DNA of 64,000 nucleotides from Aulostomus chinensis (Eukaryota > Chordata > Actinopteri > Syngnathiformes > Aulostomidae): positions 21,153,125 through 21,217,124 of the forward strand of contig JBBMOA010000021.1 of the NCBI GenBank assembly GCA_037954235.1, written 5' to 3'. Made by a program: the position numbers and the translations under genes. Below the pieces are notes generated by a model. The model had not been told where the DNA came from. It ran no database searches and saw only the letters and a program-made list of their open reading frames with translations. Shown here in pieces: positions 12,281 to 22,990 of the stretch (its first letter is position 1; each line of letters opens with the position of its first letter).

Positions 12281-12427
12281 CATGGGGTTCAGTGCCATGA
12301 TCATGAACGAGACGCTGAGCATCACGGCCAACCTCAGTCTCATCTCCTCGGTCCATTTGTAGTTGCCCGTACATGAATTGATGCTTTGACATTTAAAAAT
12401 GAACAAAGCCAATGCTGTCCTCTTGAT
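12281..12427 (-). CDS. Possible internal exon, product unknown
   Basis: The reverse strand reads open for 49 codons from a weak acceptor (a T-rich run ending TTGAG, exon start 12,427) to a strong donor (CCCCATG then gtgagc, exon end 12,281), with phase 0 on both sides. The peptide includes NSCTGNYKWTEEMRLRLAV followed by a hydrophobic stretch ending MIMALNPM, like a short loop entering a membrane segment. Codons are rich in G or C at the third base, unlike the flanking DNA. An alternative acceptor ends at 12,415. I do not recognise the family, the acceptor is poor, and it may not belong to the gene starting at 15,488. Confidence 0.25.
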
Positions 12428-13093
12428 CTCAATTGAAGAAAATGAAATAAATCAAGATTGCGTTGGAGAAGCAAAGTCTAAGGCTGAGCAATGAGTGCTT
12501 CAGTTGATTACATCACATTTATGTTTCAACATTCAGATAAAGCATCATTTATTTCAGTATGGGCAGACATGCACGAATTTCAGGGAAAAAAATTGGACAC
12601 TGGATTAAGTGTCAGGTTTATTTCATGCTGACATACTAGAGTCCAGATCTGTACTATGACTCAGTACCTCTGGAAATACTATTAAAAGCGAGACATGCAT
12701 GATAACATGGGCGTGTAATTGGCAATCAATCGTTATCCATCCAACGACAGATCTCTTTATCAGTCTGGGTCTCTTCCTCTGCTGATCCTGTTCAGGAAGC
12801 GATGGGGCAAATATAGGACTTCAAATGTTTTGGAAGTGAGGAAATATAATACTTTTCTGAACTCAGACAAAACTGGAATGTTGCTACTGAAGCTCAGATT
12901 TAAAGCAGAAGAATTGGTTTTTTTTTCATCAAATTTTAATTGATAAAATGGAAAAAGCATGTTGATCAAAAAAAAATTCTTTGTTTTATGTTGATGTTTC
13001 GGAGATGCGTTCACTGACAGCCAGACATTGAATGGAACCCAGGAGAGCAACACTGGTGTCGCTAGGAAGTTTCAGCATTAGTGCCACACGTGA
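12428..13093. other. Non-coding, no gene recognised
   Basis: AT-rich sequence with poly-T and poly-A runs near 12,910 and 12,968. No gene seen. Confidence 0.5.
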
Positions 13094-13385
13094 AGACCAT
13101 CATCCCTCCATCATCCATCCATGTTCCCCCTCTTCTCCTGTTCAGGGTGGTGGGGGTGGAGCCTATCCCAGCAGCCTTCCTCCTGGACAGGTCACCAGTC
13201 CATGGCAGGGCCAACACATAGAGACAGACAACTATTGGCTCTCCCAGCCACGCCTACGGTCAATTTAGAGTCTGGATTAACCTGGTCCCTCTTGATGTCT
13301 TTGGACTGTGGAGGAAGCTGGAGTACCAGAGAGAACCCAGCAGGAACAGGGAGAACATGGAGACTCACCCAGAAAGACCCCCTGC
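13094..13385 (-). mobile_element. SINE-like GGAT-tailed repeat, copy 2 (reverse orientation)
   Basis: This is the reverse complement of the family at 6,684. It carries GGAGCCTATCCC, GACAGGTCACCAGTCCATGG, CAATTTAGAGTCTGGATTA and TCTTTGGACTGTGGAGGAAG, and its CATCC-rich end is at the left. It extends further into the 5' part (GTTCTCCATGTT/AGAAAGACCCC region) than copy 1. Confidence 0.8.
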
Positions 13386-14374
13386 CCTACAGCAACTCTG
13401 AGGGGACACGATTCCTCTGAAACTCTCAGATGACTCTCCCTCATCAGGGATGGACGATGCCATCAACCACTGACTCGTCCCTGATGTTGCTGCCACGTCT
13501 CATGCGGTCTGAGGAGAAGGAAATCTCCGACGGTGTAATGGCAGCATCTTCCTCTCATTACCCGCCTCCATTACCTATTTCATCGTCCAGGAATCTAATT
13601 AGCAGAAGCATCCTGGATCAGTACACAGATGAAGGTAAATCAACCAGCTGCCCCACCACCAGTCACCTATTGATCTGTGCACTGGATGGATGACGCGGAG
13701 GATTTACGATCCATGACCACTACCTGAGTGACCCTTCAGAATTACGAGGACGGATCAGAAGGTCTGAACAGATCCTCTGGTGATCACTCGTGTCTCATGG
13801 TGCAGTGTTAGTGCGGTTCGGGTCTGTTCTCCAGCCTCCCGTCCTCTGACAGTAGAGGATCCGTCTGGATCACGCGTTCCACTCAAGCACAGTCTGAACT
13901 TTGAATTCACCAACAAACAAACAAACAAAAATAACAGGAAGTGCAGGCTGACATGTTCATCAGTCGCCTTATTCACACCACAAAGAATGATCAGAACAAC
14001 CAACGTCTCTTATCACACCACAAGTGACACGCCTGATCAGACACGGTGAAAATCAGAAACTGATTAGACTAGACTCTCTGTGCACCATGACGCTTCCCCA
14101 GCACATCTGCCCTAAGCGGATCCGGACCCAGACAGCGGATCCGGACCCAGACAACGAATCTGGACCGAGTCCTCCTGCTTGTCCTCTTGTCTCAAAGCAT
14201 CGATCCGGTTCTTCAGAACTGCTAACTCAAGCCTACTGAACCCAACAGGCTGGTCAGACTGTGGGAGCAGATTCACTGCAGCGTCTCACCATCACAAGGA
14301 ACCACAGCAAGTGACCCGTGCCATAACTCACCACACTTTAACCAAACACCTCACGCTCCAACGGTCACTCATGA

Positions 14375-14376
<2 letters not shown>
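13386..14376. other. Non-coding, no gene recognised
   Basis: Bases 14,117-14,150 hold a short tandem repeat of GCGGATCCGGACCCAGACA. No gene seen. Confidence 0.45.

Positions 14377-14430
<54 letters not shown>
14377..14430. repeat. (AC)n microsatellite
   Basis: About 27 AC units, uninterrupted. Confidence 0.95.
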
Positions 14431-14431
<1 letters not shown>

Positions 14432-14966
14432 AGGAGCACAGTGAGCAGCAGTGATTCCAGCAGCTTCTCGCCAGGACAGACGCATCACTGCAGATTAGAA
14501 CCTGCACTGGATTACCCTGTCGGTTACAAACACGCAGCGGGTCATCAAGGCGCCAGTGAACGTGTGGAACATCAGGGTTTCATCTAGAACCTGCAGGTCG
14601 GAGTTGAGGCTCTTTACTGGCCTCAACCACAGTGGAGCTGCTGGGACCCCAGAGCTCCACCTCCCTCTCTGGCCAACACTTCAGTCCCAGTAATCAAAAG
14701 TAGGATTTTCCAGTATCAACACCTGATCAGACCAGTAGCTGATACCAGCCACGTGACACCTTTACAGAGCCAAAAGTGGAAAAGGGAAGTTTTCTTTATT
14801 TTTCAAAGCTCTTCGCTCACGTCGGTGTCGTCACCATCACCAAAACGCGGGTTGGCGGGACTGATTGTGATACCTGAAGCGACGGATCAATATCTTCAGA
14901 TATGGATGACCTGCTGGTCTATGAGGGTGGGGCTGCCAACGTTATCAGGCGGTTGGGGTTCTTGTG

Positions 14967-15091
14967 CCCCCCCCCCCCCCCCCCACTGACCTGAGCAGCT
15001 GATGCGAACACGACCGACGGTGTGATGTCACCAACCGCCGGAGCCCCCCCCCCCCCCAAAAAAAACAAACAAAACAAAACAAAACAAAACA
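14967..15091. repeat. Poly-C runs and AAAAC repeat
   Basis: Two poly-C runs (about 14,967-14,983 and 15,045-15,056) are followed by A-rich AAAAC repeats to 15,091. Homopolymers like these are also common assembly error points. Confidence 0.8.
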
Positions 15092-15099
15092 GTTAGACC

Positions 15100-15680
15100 G
15101 TGTTGGGGGGCTCCGGTTGCACGCGCTCCAGGTGTCGGCGGGAGTCGGTGAGTGCCGCCCAAACTTTCCATCAGACAATACAAGGTTGCGGGATAAAGAG
15201 CTCGAGGCTAATCCTCCAGGGACCAGATAAGAAGTGGGACGCGCGCGTGCGACCGGCTGCCGTCTTACCGTACTTGTTGGGCTCCCGGTTGTACTCCAGT
15301 ATGGGCACCACGGCGTCGGGGTCCTGCGGCTCAAACACCGAGTCCTCCCCCGCCTCCTGAGCCGCTTCTCTGCCGTCGCTGCCGCCGGTGCACGGTGCCG
15401 GGTCAGCGACAACCGAGTCCGAGGGCTCCCCGTCCCCGGGCACCACTCCTCCGCCGCCAACCGGCACCACCACGAACCTCTCGCCCATGTCCCTCCTTCT
15501 CCTCTACTCAGGTCGGACTCTCAGTGGAGGAAAGTCCGGTTGACCTCTGCGGTTCACACTCGGTACAAGCACACCGGACAGCTCACACCGGGACACGCGC
15601 TCACTCGGCGATCGGAGGATTGATTACAGTAGCGGCGGCCCCGCCCCCCGCGCCCGCTCATTGGCTGCTCGGGGTTGCGA
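15100..15680. promoter_or_regulatory. CpG island with probable minus-strand promoter
   Basis: The segment is rich in G+C and in undepleted CG dinucleotides, in contrast with its surroundings. On the minus strand upstream of the start codon at 15,488 there is a GC-box-like GGGGGCGGGGCC at about 15,635-15,646. No TATA box is evident, as usual for CpG-island promoters. It is interpreted as the promoter of the gene whose first exon ends at 15,269. Confidence 0.65.
15269..15488 (-). CDS. First coding exon of an unidentified minus-strand gene
   Basis: Translation starts at 15,488 (ACATGG, acceptable Kozak context) and runs 73 codons plus one base to a strong donor, AGTACG then gtaaga, after 15,269. 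The peptide starts MGERFVVVPV, is glycine- and acid-rich in the middle, and ends VVPILEYNREPNKYG. It lies wholly inside a CpG island. Reading on past the donor gives a frame that loses this character and stops at about 15,171. No signal peptide or membrane segment is visible. I could not match the sequence to a family; the remaining exons must lie to the left, within or beyond the window. Confidence 0.55.
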
Positions 15681-15786
15681 GCGCTGTCAATCATACACAA
15701 AGGCAAATCTTGAACGAGCGATCTCATCACTTCCAGGAGACAATTAATTTACCTGGAACAGAGTTTGGAGAGGACAGACCACTGCC

Positions 15787-16115
15787 GGGAGGGAGACACT
15801 CCTGTGACTTGGGGTGGAGGACAGAGACACTCAGGGAGGGAGACACTCCTGTGACTTGGGGTGGAGGACAGAGACACTCAGGGAGGGAGACACTCCTGTG
15901 ACTTGGGGTGGAGGACAGAGACACTCAGGGAGGGAGACACTCCTGTGACTCCGGGTGGGAGACAGAGACACTCAGGGAGGGAGACACTCCTGTGACTCGG
16001 GGTGGGAGACAGAGACACTAGGGAGGGAGACACTTCTGTGACTTGGGGTGGAGGACAGAGACACTCAGGGAGGGAGACACTCCTGTGACTTGGGGCGGGG
16101 GACAGAGACACTCAT
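15787..16115. repeat. 47-bp minisatellite, about seven units
   Basis: The unit begins GGGAGGGAGACACTCC and includes TGTGACTTGGGGTGG and ACAGAGACACTCA. Unit starts at 15,787 and 15,834 set the 47-bp period. Later units differ by a few bases, for example CTTGGGG against CTCCGGG. The array sits just upstream (on the minus strand) of the CpG-island promoter and runs into a CA microsatellite. Confidence 0.9.
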
Positions 16116-16148
16116 GGTGAGAGACACTCCCAGGACCTGCAGTGGGAT

Positions 16149-16157
16149 GCACACACA

Positions 16158-16220
<63 letters not shown>
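16149..16220. repeat. (AC)n microsatellite
   Basis: About 35 AC units with one early interruption (ACAAAC). Confidence 0.95.
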
Positions 16221-16223
<3 letters not shown>

Positions 16224-17930
16224 GACACTTTCAGGGTCTTAAAGCGAGGCTGCATCAGCACGGCGCTGCCAGCTCCCAGCAGCCTGCCACCTGAATGCAA
16301 CATCACACTCATTGAAGGAAATCAGCGACGGTTCAGTCAGCGGCCACCAGCACAGCAGAGTGGATGCTGATGGATGTCTCGGACAGAGCACCACCTCTCC
16401 CAGGAGCATCAGGCCTTCTCCTCAATGGCAGGCCTTCCTCTCTCTGTGCTCCATGCTATCCCTGCACTGCATCCCAGCACCAATGTTTGCTTCTCTGGAT
16501 CAGCACCATTGCCTCCATGCTATCAGGGGTTCTGGTGGAAAAATATCCAACCAGAACCTCCTCACAGAGGCCACGCAGGCGGCAGGCTGTTGGACAGAAC
16601 AAGTGGAACCTGCAACAAAACGAAGACTCAACTCAGAGCCGGCAGGTCAGACCGGAGGGTCGTGGTGGAGACGTGGGGTTCAGATCCCATCGTGCGCCGT
16701 GTATAATACAGAAAGACTTTGATTATTTTAGACTGCACTGTCACTGCTGGCGGTGACTGCACAGACACACGACCCGGAGGATTCCTCGTCTGTGCCCCTC
16801 TGGCTCCGGCCATGTTCCTGCCCTCGTCATTTCTTATCCAGGCCACTCAGCCTGCATGTCAACCACGTTCGACTGCCTGGCATTTACTCTTAAGCTGCCC
16901 AGAGCCTATGGGGGGGGTTCTGGAGGAACTCCAGGGGGCCACTCAGACAGTAATTGCTTGAATGGTGTTAAGTGGACGTCTAAAACGGACAGCTGGTGGG
17001 CCAGTTGGGTGACCGAGGGCTGGGGGGTGCTGGACGGGGAGTTCCCGTATTTCAGTTCCAAGATGCACTGTGGGTTTTTCTCTCTGTAAATGTGCCTGAC
17101 TTCTGTCCGAGCAGACGGTTGTTCAACGGCTGGATGCAGTCAAGGCAGGACGCAAGAGCCACATTCATCATCTGAGTTCAGAGAGAGACAAACGGGCCAG
17201 ATTAGGTTTTAATCTGGGTGTGAACAGATGTGGCCTTGGCAGCTCAACCACAGCTGGAAGGGTTCCGGGTGACAAATGTCAGCCTTCATCTCCTTGCCTT
17301 GCTCCTCTTTGCCTTTGGGGATTGGAGGAACGTACAAATGGAACATGGTTGTTTGGTTGATGTGACATCCAAGTCAGCAAAGACCTGATGAGAGTAACGT
17401 TACGTGTCTTTATAACTGATGGTATCAACAGGAAGGTTTGTACTGCTGACACCTCTGGACATTCAGAGAGAAAACATTTATTACATGTTAGTGATGACAA
17501 ATTCTCCAGGTCAGTTAGAATGATGGCATGTTTGTGTTTCCTTGGGTAATTGATTATTATTGTCATCAATATTGTTATTATTATTATTATTATTATTCTA
17601 CCTGGTACAAACTACTTCGGACAGATATCCTGTGAAATTACACTGGACCTGAGTATATGATTGATTTATAATTTCATAATTTAGGACCATTTAGAAAACC
17701 CAGTGCAGGATTTGCCAAGATGTTTGACGTGGCGGGGAGTCTGAGGAGCTCTCCTGGGACCTACTGGGTCACTTCTCAGGTGCTTCTGGAAAACAAACCC
17801 TGTATTTTCACGTCAAGTTCTGTTACCAATGTCTGAATTTTGATTAAAAGTGAAATTATTTAAGGAGCTCAGAAAAAGCAACATAATTAAGTGTGAATAC
17901 ATGAACTTTTATTTCACAGGAAGTACTTTA
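16221..17930. other. Non-coding, with an ATT microsatellite
   Basis: Bases 17,572-17,597 are an (ATT)n run. Long open frames at 16,312-16,756 overlap in several frames with no domain, which looks like chance in a GC-rich stretch. No gene recognised. Confidence 0.45.
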
Positions 17931-17959
17931 TGCCCCAGCGACATGCCCGTGATCCTTCC

Positions 17960-18300
17960 TCATGTCTCCACCTGTGTCTGTGTGTGGAGGGCGGGGCTTC
18001 TGTCAGACACCTGGTGATGCCACACACCTGCAACTCATCTCCTCATCTGCCACAGTATAAGAATGCTGGTCAACACATCACCAGTTTGTCGGCTTCTTGG
18101 AGCTGGTTTCCAGTTTGACTCATCTCTCAGGTATTCGTCGTGGTCGCGTCCTCGTGCCAGATTATTTCCTGTGTCTGCTCCTCACATCTGACCTGCACCT
18201 GTAAACAAATTCCACTCCCAGGATTCTGCGCCAGCCTCCGACAGAACTCCACTCCTCAGTCAACCCACCTTGTGTCTGATTGTTGAGCCCTACAGTCTTA
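17960..18300. repeat. Possible interspersed repeat
   Basis: The phrases GGAGGGCGGGGCTTCTG, ACCTGCAACTCATCTCCTCAT and AGTATAAGAATGCTGG recall an abundant teleost repeat of uncertain class. I could not find its ends. Confidence 0.3.
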
Positions 18301-20189
18301 AACTGGAACAACTCGAGCTCCCACTTTGGCTTTGTGAGGTCAGACTTCTCCTGACAGAGGTGAGAGCCTGCCTGTGCAGTCTCCTGTAATGATCATGTGG
18401 AGGTACAGAGCAACAGCTGACACACAGTCTCCTCTCATCCTTTCCAAACACTCACCCACTGTCAGCGCCGTGGTAATCAGGGAGGCTGCTTCTGTTATTC
18501 CGGGCGTTTTCCCCTCCAGTGACGAGAGGAAAATCGTAGTTGGGACAAGTGAAGAGTGTCACTTCCCAGGAACGCAAAGAAACATGAATCTATGAAATAT
18601 CTCTCATTTCCAAGGTTGTATTGTCTGTGTCTGTGTGAGAGCCAGTCTGTGTAAGCTGAGACTGAAGGCTTATTATGTCATACAGGCTCCGTCACTGGGC
18701 CACTGCCTCCAACTTGTTTTCTCCAGAATCTCAAACACACAGGCTCCTTGATAAAGTTTTCTGCGTGGCAGCAATCAGAGTCATTTAGTGTAGGTAGCTG
18801 CTGACTGGCTCCCTGAAGACTGCTTCAGCTGTGCCAGTGAGCTGACTGGAGCACCGATGCGTGCCTGGAGCATATGTGGGTCAGCGCTGCAGCAGGAACA
18901 GGGGCTTCTATTATGAAATGGGTCCCCCACTGCCACCATTGTGCTCCTCTGTCAGAACAGACAGTGACGGGTCATCGGAGGTGCATCCTTGGCTCTGTAG
19001 TCACAGAGAGCCTCGGGCAGGGGGGGTTGTAGATACACAGTAGGAACAACAGAAGCTACTCTAACATTTGAATGGACTTTTGTTAAAATTCATGATGAAA
19101 ATTAAAACAAACAAACACTAAGATTAAAAGCTCTGTTTATCTTCAGAGAAACAACCTGAAAGGAGCAAAGATTCCAAACTGATCGTCTTTTGAAGACATG
19201 CAGAAAGTAGCAGAGCAGCCATGACTTTGACAAAGTGCAAATATTAGCCAGGATCAAGAACGAGAGGTTGCTGAGGTGCAAACAGTCCCTGGGGGGACGG
19301 CAGAGGGGAGCTGAGAGGTGGTGATTACGGAGGGGCAGGAGACTTGTTTTTGTTTGCCTGCAGATGGCACGCTGTTTGTAACGAGATCCCTGGGGCTGCG
19401 CTATTCATCAGGGACGTGTGTGTGTGTGTGCGTGTGTCTGTGTGGGAGAGAGATGCAGAGAAGATGAATACAGTTTACATCTGGACCTGCGTCAAAACGT
19501 CCCATTGTGTGTGACAGTAACTGAGCACACGAGTCACATCTGGCTGAGTCTGCTGTCTGTCACAGTCGGCAGACAAAATATCTAACAGACCTGCTTGATG
19601 GAGACAAACTAGATCCTCACGATGGTGACGATGTCGTCTCCTCGCTGCAGATTGACTTATTTCTCTGAATTCAGTGTGAATGTGATTAACTTTAGCACAT
19701 TACTGGACTTTGTCTGGCCAAACCTTCAAGGTTAAGTGCAAAAGCACCAAAACTAGTGGAACTCTGGATTTATTGTTTATTTTTATCACTTGCGTGTTAA
19801 AGTTGTTTGTTTTTTGATCTCAAATCAAAGGGCTTGTGGATTACTGAGTATGCAGCTGGATTAAGAAGACGTGGATTATACCAGATGTTGACCTGGAGAG
19901 TTTCTGATGTTTGTGGTCAGTTTAGCTGTTGTTAGCTGTCAGGCTCCATTAGCTTAAAGCTAAATTATGTTTGTCTCGTTCTGGAGTCACAAAGAAGTGA
20001 TGCTGGAGGGGAAATCATCTTTGTGAGCTCAAGACCCACTGTCCCTGAGTACTTGAGGGTAATAATACTCTTTTGGGGTGATGTATAACCCAAATAAAAT
20101 TCTTGGGATTTCAAGTTTGAAGCAAACAAAAAACTAACAAGCAAATCATGCCTTCAAGTTCTGCACCTCTGAATTGTCCGTCCGTCTGT
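18301..20189. other. Non-coding, no gene recognised
   Basis: A short TG tract lies at 19,419-19,442. No splice-supported coding sequence was found. Confidence 0.45.
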
Positions 20190-20330
20190 CCTGCTCTGGT
20201 AACTCCATCTCAGATCACCTTTGGGGAATTTCTGAAGATGCTGCACCAATGTCCGCTGGGACTCGTGGATGAACTGAAAAGATGTTGGTGGTCAAAGGTC
20301 AGGGTCACTGTGACAGGCGTACATGATGAT
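20190..20330 (+). repeat. Decayed copy of a common fish repeat
   Basis: It carries GGGGAATTTCTGAAGATG, GCACCAATGTCCGCTGGGACT, GGATGAACTG and GGTGGTCAAAGGTCAGGGTCAC in the order I remember for a very abundant teleost interspersed repeat. A second, shorter fragment is at 22,935-22,990. Confidence 0.5.
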
Positions 20331-20699
20331 TTCTGCTGACGAATGCCCTACCCAGCTCCACCCAGCGTTTCAGAGATGGACTGAGTCCTGCTATATAGAG
20401 GAACCCTTCAGGAAAACCTGCAGCTCATACATGGTATGAAGTGTGGCCTGAAACTCCAAAGGTTTAATTTTTACATCATTAGGACAAAAGTCCATGTAAG
20501 ACATGCATCTCCTTTCTACTCTGCATCATCATGTAATTCAGTAATCAGATCAGATGGTGGACGAGGACACAGGGGGAGGTGAAAGGAACCTCGCTCACCT
20601 CATTAAATTAGGGTCCAACATGCTGGAAATGTCTACGGCTCTTAAATAATGAGGGTTCAGCAGATAAAGAGAGCTGAAGATATGAGCTGGAATGCAGTG

Positions 20700-21215
20700 T
20701 GGCAAGGTTTTCAGGGAGAACTGGACCCATGTACAGACAGCAGCCAAGGGAGTGCAACAGAAACATCTTTATTCAAAAAGGCAAACACAACACGGGGGCT
20801 TCAAAGTACGACGGAAGAAAAAAAGTATCGACTCAAAGAGTCAACAGGCCCAACTCCTGGACGAGCAGGAAATCAAAGTACCAATGAAAAGGAGTTCAAC
20901 GGCAAGACGGGAAACCAAGGACTTACTGGGAACACAGAGGAACAGGGGACACGACGTGGAGCGTGACAAAGACGACAGTTACAGTGAACCGACAAGCGAC
21001 AAGGGGAAACAGAGGTTGGATACACAAGGAAACGAGCCACAGGTGATGCAATCATACACAGGTGAGCCACACGAGGTAACCACAGCAGGGAGCACAGGAA
21101 GACCAGAGGAACTAGAGACAGACCAAGACAAACGGGAGAGCAGCGGAAGACAGGACAGGAACCACAACATAAAACAGGAAATCAAGACACAGACCATGGC
21201 ACAGTGAGGCCACAG
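20700..21215. repeat. Purine-rich interspersed repeat (candidate)
   Basis: A 500-base stretch is dominated by A and G on the plus strand, with phrases such as AACAGGGGACACGAC, AAAACAGGAAATCAAGACAC and AGACCATGGCACAG that are typical of a common teleost repeat. The 171-residue open frame across it is low in complexity (K, Q, E, G, T) and results from the purine bias. I do not treat it as a gene. Confidence 0.4.
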
Positions 21216-21310
21216 CATCCAGACGGAACTCAGGTTCAGATTCATGGCAAAGTCACAAAATATAAGAGATACCAAGGAATACACAGTGCCAGGATCATCA
21301 AATTTGGCAG

Positions 21311-21553
21311 TGGTGTGGCTCGGAGATGGAATGGCCGTCTAGCAACCTAACGCTCACTGGTTCATCCCTCACTTCCCCCAGTGACCATGTCCAAGTGTCC
21401 TTGAGCAAGTTCCTGAACCCCTGCTCCTGATCAGTAGGGTGGCACCTTGCATGGCAGCTCCACCATCAGTGTGTGAGTGAGTGAATGAGACATCCTCAAG
21501 CGCCTTGAGTGCCGTTAAGGTGGAAAGGCGCTGTGTGAAGTCCATTTACCAAA
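21311..21553 (+). mobile_element. tRNA-headed SINE
   Basis: The 5' part has A-box-like TGGCTCGGAGATGG and B-box-like CTGGTTCATCCC. The body has GTGTCCTTGAGCAAG, GCACCTTGCATGGCAGC, ATCAGTGTGTGAGTGAGTG and AAGGCGCTGTGTGAAGTCC, all familiar from an abundant teleost SINE. Target-site duplications were not resolved. Confidence 0.7.
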
Positions 21554-22934
21554 CAAGTTTAATTCTTTTCGTGCCATCATCTGTTTTTCTGATTTCCAGG
21601 CATCACTGGAACTCCGTCGAGCTGACTAGCTCAGCTGGATGCCTCCCCGTAGGCTCCTACAGACGCCACCATCAACACACTTGGTTGTATTTGGCTCTGA
21701 CTTTAGCCTGGAGACTGAGGGGAAGGCCTTCGCCTGGACCATAGGAGTGCTCTGATTGGCTGTCTGCTGTTTGATGGGCGTATCCTGACCTGTGAGTCAC
21801 CTCGGTTCAGTGTAACACCTGGACAGGCTGAGGACGAGAGACCCAATCACACCTGCAGCTAATTAGCATGTTCATCCTCTTGTCAGTGGGCAGCAATGAA
21901 TATTAAAATGGTTTCTGACTGTCAGACTGGATCTGGATTTTCTGAACCACTGACAATGTAAGAAGACCACCTTTGCTGAGTAGCATAATTAAATAATGGA
22001 TTAAATACCAATTATATTACTTGTTTTACCTGAAGTCATTGTATTGCTACGCAGATTTGTTCACAAAGAAGAGCTTTATCATAATGTGGCTCCATAAAAG
22101 TACACATTTAGTTTGTGTGTATGCAGTCTCAGGTTTTAAATATTAAAACCAACGAAGCAAATGTTCCGTTGTCCAAAAACACTGTTTAAGCCTGATGGCG
22201 GCAGGTCTTTGTGTGGGTGAGCTGAAGCAGCTTCTACGCCTGAGGGCAAACCTGTGAGACAGGAACATTTTCTGTGCATGTATGAAGTGTTGCTGCTGCG
22301 ACTGGGACTCAGGAAAGATGGCGGTGAAAACAGCAGTATTGCATTTATGCTGTTGAGTGTAGTATCCAACAGTGATTAGGACGGTAAACCTCGGCTAATT
22401 AACATGCTGTGATATGGAATTTTACGTGTGAGTGTGATTATGTGGAGGAGCAGCTAACACGGTCCTGTCCTGATGGACAAACTTCCAATATTCATATAAT
22501 TATTAGTTGATGGAAATACAAATAATTGGCAGCCTGTCATAACTTCTTTCTTGAGGTCTTTCGTCTGCCAGCTGCCTCTGTTGGCCTGCAGCCCTGATGG
22601 TGGCTCTACAGCAACCATCTTAATTTTGAAAAATTTTCAAATTGATAAATAATGATTTGTTTGTGCGGCAACTGTGGAATTTCCTCTAAAGGGTCGCCCA
22701 GAGTGAGCTGGAATCCTCACATGATTGGAGCTGGCAGTAATTCTCCATCCCTTTGTTTTTCTCAAACTCTAAAATGAATTTAACCTTTCTCCCACAACTC
22801 TTGCCCAGTTGACACCATCTTGCTGGACTTCACAATCTCCTCCTTAAAGGATCCTTTGGATTATCGATTGAACAAAAATTGAGGTAGCAGAACATAAAAA
22901 TATCTTTTCGTACACGGCAACTGCAAATTCTCTG
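21554..22934. other. Non-coding, no gene recognised
   Basis: Ordinary mixed sequence; no supported feature. Confidence 0.45.
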
Positions 22935-22990
22935 TGAGGGAATTTCTTCAAATGTCCACTGGGTCTCTAGGACAGGCTGGAAGAGGTCAA
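22935..22990 (+). repeat. Short fragment of the 20,190 repeat family
   Basis: It shares GAGGGAATTTCTTCAAATG, GTCCACTGGG and AGGTCAAGGTTAGG with the family consensus as I remember it. Confidence 0.35.

Noticed and set aside
15234..15623. Plus-strand frames across the CpG island
   Set aside because: GC-rich DNA lowers stop frequency in all frames; only the minus-strand frame has a good start plus donor.
15787..16115. Minus-strand frames with repeated CLPPPQVTGVSPSLSVS
   Set aside because: They are translations of the 47-bp minisatellite. Because 47 is not a multiple of three, the frame shifts between units, and no splice or start evidence exists.
16312..16756. Three overlapping plus-strand frames of 110-136 codons
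   Set aside because: All three frames are open together, which points to local base composition; none shows a recognisable motif.
20649..21207. Long plus-strand frames rich in K, Q, E, G and T
   Set aside because: They arise from a purine-rich interspersed repeat; composition is low in complexity and two frames are open at once.
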